Source: Paractinoplanes abujensis
GTDB taxonomy: Bacteria; Actinomycetota; Actinomycetes; Mycobacteriales; Micromonosporaceae
Length of the DNA stretch: 64,000 bases
NCBI RefSeq assembly: GCF_014204895.1
Contig: NZ_JACHMF010000001.1
Location: 744,001-808,000, forward strand
Reading direction: 5' to 3'
Below the pieces are notes generated by a model that saw only the letters and a program-made list of their open reading frames with translations, did no database searches and had not been told where the DNA came from. Positions 1-6,399 of the stretch are shown piece by piece. The position numbers and the translations under genes were made by a program. Every line of letters starts with the position of its first letter. Within the stretch, counting starts at the first letter, position 1.

Positions 1-52
1 AGACGGGCGGCGCCGGGGTACAAAGAAGCGAGCCGACGAAGGGGTCACCGTC

Positions 53-625
53 ATGGGTGAGATCGTGCTGGTCCGGCACGGGCAGACCGAGTGGAGTGCG
101 AACGGCAAGCACACGTCGTACACCGATCTCGATCTGACCGCGGACGGGGAGCTTCAGGCGCGGGCCGTCGCGCCGCGGGTCGAGAAGCGGCAATTCGTGG
201 CCGTGGTCTCGAGCCCACGCCGGCGGGCGTTACGCACCGCCGAGCTGGCCGGGCTCACGGTCACCGAGACGACCGAGGATCTGGCCGAGTGGAACTACGG
301 GAAGTACGAGGGCATCACCTCGGCCACGATCCACGAGACCGATCCGGACTGGTGGCTGTTCTCCGACGGCGCGCCCGGTGGCGAGTCGCCCGACCAGATC
401 GCCGAGCGGATCGACCGCGTACTGGAAAAGGTCCGGCCCCTGCTCGACGCGGGGGATGTGGCGCTGATCGGGCACGGCCACGCGTTGCGGGTGGTCGGGG
501 CGCGGTGGCTCGGGCTGCCGGCCGAGTACGGCGGCCGGCTCAAGCTGGGCACGGCGACGCTGTCGATCCTGGGTTTCGACCACGGGCGCACCGCCATCGA
601 CACGTGGAACGCCCCCTGCGGCTGA
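53..625 (+). CDS. Histidine phosphatase family protein
   Basis: Branch of the phosphoglycerate-mutase-like superfamily, which transfers phosphate through a phospho-histidine. The catalytic RHG motif is at residues 8-10 (LVRHGQTEW) and the second active-site histidine is near residue 141 (IGHGHALRVV). At 190 residues it is the size of a stand-alone cytoplasmic phosphatase. The ATG start follows a weak AAGGGG. Substrate cannot be told from sequence: the family includes sugar-phosphate, nucleotide and cofactor phosphatases as well as mutases. A TTA leucine codon at 230-232 is rare in such GC-rich genomes. No operon partner is obvious; the next gene starts 71 bases downstream. Confidence 0.85.
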   Translation: MGEIVLVRHGQTEWSANGKHTSYTDLDLTADGELQARAVAPRVEKRQFVAVVSSPRRRALRTAELAGLTVTETTEDLAEWNYGKYEGITSATIHETDPDWWLFSDGAPGGESPDQIAERIDRVLEKVRPLLDAGDVALIGHGHALRVVGARWLGLPAEYGGRLKLGTATLSILGFDHGRTAIDTWNAPCG

Positions 626-696
626 GCCGGTCCGCACCCGGAAGATCACGCAAGCTTCGGATTGACGCCGCCTGATGTTGCGGTGCGGCCGCCATA

Positions 697-2490
697 TTGA
701 CCGTCGTGGAACGACGGAATCTTTTCAGGGCGGCCGCGGCCGCGACCCTCGTGACGACGGCGGCCCCCGAGGTGGCGCACGCCGCGCCGGCGACGTTCGA
801 TCAGGACGACCCGCGGTTCGCGATCGCGGTGCTGCCGGACACCCAGTACCTGTTCGACGCGGACAGCTCCGACCCGGCGCCGCTGCGGGAAACCTTCGGC
901 TACCTGCTCGAGCAGCGGGCCGAGGACAACATCGCCTTCCTGACGCACCTCGGGGACGTCACCGAGCACGGCACCGAGCAGGAGATCGTGCTGGCCGGGC
1001 AGACGTTCACGAAGATCGACGGGAAGTTGCCGTACAGCGTGCTGGCCGGCAACCACGACGTCGACGGCTCGAAGGACGACCAGCGCGGCGCCAGCGCGTA
1101 CCTGTCGACCTTCGGCCCGCAGCGGCAGCGCAAGTCGCGCACCTTCCTGGGCGCCTCACCCGACGGTTACAACACGGCCCACCTGATCGAGGCGGCCGGC
1201 CGGAAGTGGCTGATCCTGGCCCTGGACTGGCGCATCTCCGACAAGGGTCTGGCCTGGGTCAAGTCGATCATGGGTGACTATCCGACGATCGTCACGACCC
1301 ACGACCTCGCCTACGCCGACGACACCGGGCAGGCCGCCCTGTCGGACCACGGCCAGCGGCTCTGGGACAACCTGATCAAGGACCACGACCAGATCTTCCT
1401 GACCCTCAACGGGCACTACTGGCCGCCCGGGCGCACCACCCTGAGGAACGCCCGGGGCAACGACGTCCACGTGCACATCACCAACTATCAGGACCGCTAC
1501 TACGGCGGCGCCGGCATGATCCGGCTGTACCGCTTCGACCTGGTCCGCAACCGGATCGACGTGGAGACGTTCGCGCCCTGGTTCCTGGCCCGCGACCCCG
1601 CCCGGCGGACCCCGCTGGAGTCCGAGACGATCGAGCTGACCAGCGACGTCGACCGGTTCAGCCTCGACTTCGACTTCGACGCCCGGTTCCCCACGCCCAA
1701 GCCTGCCCCGCGGCCCGCGGCCCGGGTGGTCGACCGGCACACCGCCGCCTACTGGCGTTTCGACCAGGCCGGACAGAGCGTGGCCGACGGTGCGACCGTG
1801 CGTGACCTCAGCGGCAAAGGCAACCATTTGACCGTACGGCGTCTCGCCAACAGCACCCCCGAGACGCTGACGCTGAGCGAGGAACACCACGTCGGCGCGC
1901 CCGCCCACGCCAGCTTGCGCTTCGACGGCGGCAAGAACCCCGACCGCGGCGCCGTCCTGCAGACCGCCGGCAACGCGCCGCTCAACAGCGCGAAGTTCCT
2001 CGACGGCTACACGATCGAGGCTTTCGTCAAGCTGCCCGAGCCGTTCGCCGGCGACCACTCGTGGATGGGCATCCTGAGCTGGGAGGGCCGCGCGGGCGAC
2101 GCCGGCAAGCACAGCGGCTGGTCCGACCTGGAACCCACGTGCAGCCTGAACATCTCGGGCGAACGGTTCCTGCAGTACGTGCTCTACTCCGAGGTGGGCG
2201 ACCACAACCCGACCCACTGGAGCCACGCCCTGCCCACCGGCGTCTGGCAGCACCTGGCGGTGGTCAACGACGGCAAGCGCTCGCTCGTCTACGTGAACGG
2301 CTCCAAGATCGCCCGTAATCCGACCCAGCCGGCCCGGGGCATCGCCACGGTGGGCCGCCCCTTCACCCTCGGCGCGACGTCGTTCGACCTCAAGTACGGC
2401 CAGGGCTTCTACGGCTGGATCGGCGACGTCCGCATCACCGCCCGCGCCCTGCGCCCCGCCCAGTTCCTGCCGGGAGGTCACTACCGCTGA
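697..2490 (+). CDS. Tat-exported metallophosphoesterase with C-terminal LamG-like domain
   Basis: Secreted calcineurin-like phosphoesterase. The N-terminus has a twin-arginine signal (ERRNLFRAAAAA) with an Ala-rich stretch ending near AHAAPA. Metal-site motifs appear in order: PDTQY (D48), GDV (D87), GNHD (119-121), TTHD and NGHYW (H240). A beta-sandwich of the laminin-G/concanavalin type occupies roughly residues 345-590, beginning AYWRFD and containing DLSGKGNHL, and probably binds carbohydrate or cell-wall material. The start used is TTG at 697; GTG at 706 would keep the twin arginine and is equally likely. Its substrate is unknown; related secreted enzymes act on phosphodiesters or phosphomonoesters outside the cell. 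Confidence 0.85.
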   Translation: MTVVERRNLFRAAAAATLVTTAAPEVAHAAPATFDQDDPRFAIAVLPDTQYLFDADSSDPAPLRETFGYLLEQRAEDNIAFLTHLGDVTEHGTEQEIVLAGQTFTKIDGKLPYSVLAGNHDVDGSKDDQRGASAYLSTFGPQRQRKSRTFLGASPDGYNTAHLIEAAGRKWLILALDWRISDKGLAWVKSIMGDYPTIVTTHDLAYADDTGQAALSDHGQRLWDNLIKDHDQIFLTLNGHYWPPGRTTLRNARGNDVHVHITNYQDRYYGGAGMIRLYRFDLVRNRIDVETFAPWFLARDPARRTPLESETIELTSDVDRFSLDFDFDARFPTPKPAPRPAARVVDRHTAAYWRFDQAGQSVADGATVRDLSGKGNHLTVRRLANSTPETLTLSEEHHVGAPAHASLRFDGGKNPDRGAVLQTAGNAPLNSAKFLDGYTIEAFVKLPEPFAGDHSWMGILSWEGRAGDAGKHSGWSDLEPTCSLNISGERFLQYVLYSEVGDHNPTHWSHALPTGVWQHLAVVNDGKRSLVYVNGSKIARNPTQPARGIATVGRPFTLGATSFDLKYGQGFYGWIGDVRITARALRPAQFLPGGHYR

Positions 2491-2517
2491 CCCCGTACGG
2501 GGGCACATGATCGAGCC

Positions 2518-3918
2518 ATGGACGGTAAGGCCCGGGGCGTCGCGTTGCTGGTCGCGGGCGCGTTCTTCATGGAGATCCTGGACGCGACGGTGATCGCCCC
2601 GGCCGCGCCGCACATCGCGGCCGACCTGGGGGTCGAGCCGGTCAGCGTGAACGTGGCGATCACCGCCTACCTGCTCACGCTGGCCGTGCTCATCCCGATC
2701 AGCGGGTGGCTGACCGACCGGTACGGCGCCCGCCGGGTCTTCACGGCCGCGCTGACCGTGTTCACGCTGGCCTCGGTGGGGTGCGCCGTCGCGGTCACCC
2801 TGCCGATGCTGGTCGGCACCCGGGTGTTGCAGGGTGCCGGCGGTGCGCTGATGGTGCCGGTCGGCCGCCTCGTGGTGATCCGTACGACGGCCAAGACCGA
2901 CCTGGTGCGCGCCATCGCCTACCTGACCTGGCCCGCACTGGCGGCGCCACTGATCGCCCCCGCACTCGGTGGTGTCCTCAGCACGTACGCGTCCTGGCGC
3001 TGGATCTTTTTGATCAACGTGCCGCTCGGCCTGGCCGCCCTGGTGCTGGCCCACCGCCTGCTGCCCGACGTGCGCGCCGACCGCCCCCGCCCCCTCGACC
3101 GGCGCGGCTTCCTGCTGATCGCCCTGGGCACGGCGGCGCTGGTGGCCGCCCTGGAAACCGTCGCCGGCCCCGACCCCCGCTGGCCCCTCGCCGTCACCCT
3201 GCTCGTGCCGGCCGCGGCCGCGTTGGGCGCCGCCACCGCCCACCTCCGGCGAGCCACCCACCCCCTGGTCGACTTGAGCATCTTCCACGTACGCACCTAC
3301 CGCGCGACGGCCCTCGGCGGCTCGACGTTCCGCGCCGCCATCACCGCCATCCCGTTCCTGCTGCCCCTGCTGTTCCAGCTCAGCTTCGGCTGGACCGCCG
3401 CCCAGGCCGGCCTGGTGGTGATCGCCCTGTTCCTGGGAAACATCGGCATCAAACCGGTCACCACCCCCCTGATGCGCCGCCTCGGCATCCGCACAGTCAT
3501 GCTCGGCTCGGTCCTGGCCTCCGCCGCGTGCCTGGCCGGCATCGCCTTCCTGACCGCCGCCACCCCCCTGCTCGTCACCCTGACAGTCCTGCTGCTCAGC
3601 GGCGTCTTCCGCTCGACCGGCTTCACCATCTACAACACGATCGCCTTCGCCGACGTGCCACCCGCCCGCATGACCAGCGCCAACACCCTGATGTCAACAA
3701 TTCAGGAACTGGGCGCAGGTCTAGGAGTCGCTCTAGGAGCCTTACTCGTACGGCTGGGAGAAACCTTCACCGGGACGCCGTTCCGAGTGGCCTTCCTGGC
3801 GCTGGCGGCCCTCCTGATCCTCCCGGCGATCGAAGCTTTCCGCCTGCCCACCACCGCAGGCAACGTGATCACCGGCCGCACTGCTCAGCCCCCACGCCCA
3901 GCCCCGCGTGCTTCCTGA
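2518..3918 (+). CDS. MFS transporter, DHA2-like drug exporter
   Basis: Inner-membrane proton antiporter of the major facilitator superfamily, 466 residues, closest in pattern to EmrB/QacA-type exporters. Visible signatures: an N-terminal LDATVIAP segment (a variant of the DHA2 LDxTVVN motif), motif A GWLTDRYGARR near residue 62, and a motif-C-like stretch APALGGVLSTYASWRW near residue 145. Many hydrophobic segments span the whole protein. Starts 28 bases after the phosphoesterase, so possibly co-transcribed. Codon use shifts near the 3' end: around 3693-3745 there are TCA, ACA, ATT, CTA (twice) and TTA codons that are otherwise nearly absent. Substrate unknown. Confidence 0.85.
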   Translation: MDGKARGVALLVAGAFFMEILDATVIAPAAPHIAADLGVEPVSVNVAITAYLLTLAVLIPISGWLTDRYGARRVFTAALTVFTLASVGCAVAVTLPMLVGTRVLQGAGGALMVPVGRLVVIRTTAKTDLVRAIAYLTWPALAAPLIAPALGGVLSTYASWRWIFLINVPLGLAALVLAHRLLPDVRADRPRPLDRRGFLLIALGTAALVAALETVAGPDPRWPLAVTLLVPAAAALGAATAHLRRATHPLVDLSIFHVRTYRATALGGSTFRAAITAIPFLLPLLFQLSFGWTAAQAGLVVIALFLGNIGIKPVTTPLMRRLGIRTVMLGSVLASAACLAGIAFLTAATPLLVTLTVLLLSGVFRSTGFTIYNTIAFADVPPARMTSANTLMSTIQELGAGLGVALGALLVRLGETFTGTPFRVAFLALAALLILPAIEAFRLPTTAGNVITGRTAQPPRPAPRAS

Positions 3919-4007
3919 CCACCTTCGCCAACCGTCGCCCGCCCACTATGGCCGAGGCACGAAGCGGTGGATGGCGGTAGCGATGATCACCGTGCCGGCG
4001 AGGCACC

Positions 4008-4934
4008 TCAGGGGCGAATGCGATAGGTGGGGCGGTGACTATCGCGCCGACCGCCCGGCTTGAGACGAGCGCCGTGGCCGTGACGCTCGGTGGCGTGATG
4101 CTGGAACGAGTGCGGCGGTGACAAAGCGCTGGCGGCCCGGCTTGCGGCCGAGCGGGGTGGGCGGCGTGGCGCCGGGTGGCCTGATGTTGGGACGAACGTG
4201 GCGGTGGCTATCACGCCGACGGCCAAGCCTGGGGCGGCGCCGGGTTTGGCGCTCGGTGAGCGCGGCTTCTGGTCGAGGGCGGCACTGGCTACCGAGCCGG
4301 CGGCCGGTTCTGGGACCGAGCGCGGTGGGCGGAGCGCTGGGTGGCGTGATGCCGGGGCAAGTGCGGCGGTGGCTATCGCGCTGGCGGGGAAGCTCAGGAA
4401 AGTGAGTGATGGGCGAGTCCGGGAGTGACGTGATGTTGGCGCGATCGTGGCAGCGGTTGTCACAACGTGGAAAACCAAAGCCGAGGCACTGAACAGGCCG
4501 GACGGGCCCACCCATTCTTTCAACCTTGACCCCAGCATGGTGAGTTGCACCTGCCGAGTGCTGGAAACGGCATCGAGTTTCACCGCAACCATTCTCGGAG
4601 AGCAACCACACAATTCCATTAAAATGCAACGAGCGTGAGCCGAACGCAAAACCGTAAGCGGAACCCCCACCGGGGAAGTCCACCTTTTCCGAGAGGCAAC
4701 GCGCGGCCGGGTAACCACGTCCCGGCGACAAGACGGCGCAACCGGACGGCCGCGAGGCCAGATCACCGCCTGATTTTGCGCAGCCCACCGAGCCTTCTCC
4801 GCATGCCGCCGCCGCAGCCCAAAAGCACGACGCCGCTCGTGGTCACGCCGAAACTCCTCATTCCCCGGCGAATAATTACGCGCCTTGGTCCGATCCCGCA
4901 TCTCAGCAATAACGGCCCGGCTGAACAACGACAT
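4008..4934 (-). CDS. Doubtful ORF; N-terminus resembles a short conserved actinobacterial protein, remainder low complexity
   Basis: Read from the ATG at 4934, the first 55 or so residues look genuinely coding: MSLFSRAVIAEMRDRTKARN, then a charged helical stretch with FRRDHERRRAFGLRRRHAEK. I recall similar short hypothetical proteins in actinobacteria but cannot verify this. Codon use here (AAT, TAT, GTT, ATT) is less GC-biased than in neighbouring genes. After about residue 60 the reading becomes low complexity and runs through imperfect repeats (4011-4468), some of which sit in another frame. Either a short gene has lost its stop, or the frame is open by chance. No function can be assigned. 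Confidence 0.25.
   Translation of the reverse strand: MSLFSRAVIAEMRDRTKARNYSPGNEEFRRDHERRRAFGLRRRHAEKARWAAQNQAVIWPRGRPVAPSCRRDVVTRPRVASRKRWTSPVGVPLTVLRSAHARCILMELCGCSPRMVAVKLDAVSSTRQVQLTMLGSRLKEWVGPSGLFSASALVFHVVTTAATIAPTSRHSRTRPSLTFLSFPASAIATAALAPASRHPALRPPRSVPEPAAGSVASAALDQKPRSPSAKPGAAPGLAVGVIATATFVPTSGHPAPRRPPRSAASRAASALSPPHSFQHHATERHGHGARLKPGGRRDSHRPTYRIRP
4011..4468. repeat. Five dispersed, degenerate ~50-bp direct repeats
   Basis: Imperfect copies begin near 4011, 4092, 4179, 4344 and 4428, sharing the pattern GTGATG-x-TGG...CGA-x-x-G-x-GGCGGTG-x-CTATC. Spacings are roughly 81, 87, 165 and 84 bases. On the minus strand the copies at 4179, 4344 and 4428 read as ATATFVPTSGH, ATAALAPASRH and TAATIAPTSRH in one frame, while the copy at 4092 reads TAALVPASRH in a neighbouring frame. 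This could be a decayed repeat protein or a non-coding repeat family. The gap 3919-4007 holds nothing I can recognise. Confidence 0.45.
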
Positions 4935-5034
4935 CTGACGACCCATGCCTACATTCTTCACCGAAGAACCCACACGATGTCAGTAGTCGATCATGCCACT
5001 TTACGACAATTTCGCGGACGCATTAGCCGAGTGC

Positions 5035-5645
5035 CGGAAGCGGCGCGCGGATGGGCGGTACGTGGAAATGCGCCGGCGCGCGGGAGAACGGGGCGCGGGA
5101 ATGCGGCGCGCGGGAGGACGACGCGTGGGAGGGCGGCGTACGGGTGGCGGAGCGCGGGAGGGCGGCGCGCGGAAGGGCGGGACGCGGGAAGGCGAGGTGC
5201 GGGTGGCGGCGCGTGGAGGGCGGCGCGGAGGGGCGGGACGCGGGAAGGCGAGGTGCGGGTGGCGGGGTGGCGGCGTGCGGAAGGCGGCGGGCGGAAGGGC
5301 GGGACGCCGGAAGGCGAGGTGCGGAGCACGGCGCACGGAAGGGGAAGGTGGGGATGCGGCGCGATGAGGGTGGCGCGTGGAGAGCTGGTATGCGGGAGGA
5401 CGGCGCGCGGAAGGCAGGACGCGGGAGGGCGGCGTGCGGAAGGCAGGACGCGGGAGGGCGGCGTGCGGGTGGCGGGGCGCGGAAGGGCGGGGCGCGGGAA
5501 AGTGGGACGCGGGAGGCCGTCGCCCCGGAGGGGCGGGCGCGAGGAACTTGGTGCGCGGATGAGCGTGGCACGGGAGGCGGCACGTGGGAAGGCGCGGGAA
5601 GGCAGCGCACGGGGAGGTGGCGCGTGGAGGGGCGGGGCTTGGGGA
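5035..5645. repeat. Purine-rich low-complexity tandem repeat tract
   Basis: About 600 bases built from short G/A-rich words such as GCGGGAAGGC, GGGCGGCG and GACGCGGGAG. A ~60-bp higher-order unit recurs near 5171, 5230 and 5292, and a ~30-bp unit recurs in the 5409-5465 area. Several frames stay open on both strands only because the composition lacks stop codons; the predicted peptides are Arg/Gly/Pro/Ala mixtures with no domain. Many GGG runs on the plus strand could form G-quadruplexes. No gene is called here. Confidence 0.75.
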
Positions 5646-5675
5646 GGCGTTAGGAGGCCGGCTGCAGGACCGCGG

Positions 5676-6335
5676 TCAGGTTGCGGAGCGCAAAGTCAAG
5701 TGGGTGCCGCCGACCTCGATGACGTCGCCCGGCCGTAGGTCGACTGTTGCCACCGGATGTCCGTTGACCCGGGTGCCGTTGTGGGAGCCCAGGTCGGTCA
5801 GGGTGATGCGGTCGTCGGCGGCTTCCAGGATCAGGTGGCGGCGCGACACGCCCGGGTCGCGCAGCCGTACGCCGGACTGGCGGTCGCGGCCCAGCACGGT
5901 CAGCCCCGCGGAGAGCGGCCACACCTGTCCCTCCGCGCTGACCAGGGTGGCCACGGCCTCGTCGCCGAAGGAGACCAGGGGTGGGGGGTCGGGTTCGAGC
6001 AGGGCGGCCACCCGGAACGTGCCGGTGTCCAGGTCTTCCAGCACGAAAATCTCGACCGAGACGTCGCCGTAGACGATCCAGGCCTGGTCCGCGATCAGGG
6101 CGGCCTGGTGAACGGCCAGGTCCTGCGCCAGCTGGGTGGCGTGCGGGGCCCAGCGGCGGTGGTCGTAGGCGGACAGGCCGACCGTGTAGCGGTTCGGCAC
6201 CAGTGTGCGGCCCTCGCCGAGCAGGGCTTTGTGCCGTTCCGCTTCGCGCCGCATGGCTTCGAGGACGTTTTTCGGGCGCACCGGACTGTGGAGCTCGAAG
6301 TCTTCGAGTCCCACGCGTTCGGGCGCAGCGGTCAC
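5676..6335 (-). CDS. DUF3662-FHA domain protein, FhaA-like
   Basis: Cytoplasmic phosphothreonine-binding adaptor of 219 residues. The N-terminal DUF3662 domain (about 10-110) shows the family pattern LVPNRYTVGLS followed by an ATQLAQDLA helix. The C-terminal FHA domain (about 140-219) carries the hallmark GRD, SRRH and SHNGTRVNG residues that bind phosphothreonine. Known relatives (FhaA of mycobacteria) are targets of PknA/PknB-type kinases and act in cell-wall regulation. Those relatives normally sit with fhaB, rodA, pbpA and pknAB; this copy stands alone beside a glycosidase, so it looks like a second, orphan FhaA. Start is a GTG at 6335 with no strong ribosome binding site. Confidence 0.85.
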   Translation of the reverse strand: MTAAPERVGLEDFELHSPVRPKNVLEAMRREAERHKALLGEGRTLVPNRYTVGLSAYDHRRWAPHATQLAQDLAVHQAALIADQAWIVYGDVSVEIFVLEDLDTGTFRVAALLEPDPPPLVSFGDEAVATLVSAEGQVWPLSAGLTVLGRDRQSGVRLRDPGVSRRHLILEAADDRITLTDLGSHNGTRVNGHPVATVDLRPGDVIEVGGTHLTLRSAT

Positions 6336-6399
6336 GGCGTGATCCAGACGGGTCGTACGACACGGCAGGGAACGAGTATGCCAGGAGTCGCGGCCGCGA

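Noticed and set aside
1156-3288. 710-residue minus-strand frame across the phosphoesterase and MFS genes
   Set aside because: Spans two well-supported plus-strand genes and shows only low-complexity antisense composition.
5035-5645. CRISPR array
   Set aside because: Repeats are nested, unequal and without unique spacers, and no cas genes are nearby.
4635-5738. 367-residue plus-strand frame through the purine-rich tract
   Set aside because: Open only because the repeat composition lacks stops; translates to Arg/Gly/Ala repeats and runs into the end of the FHA gene.
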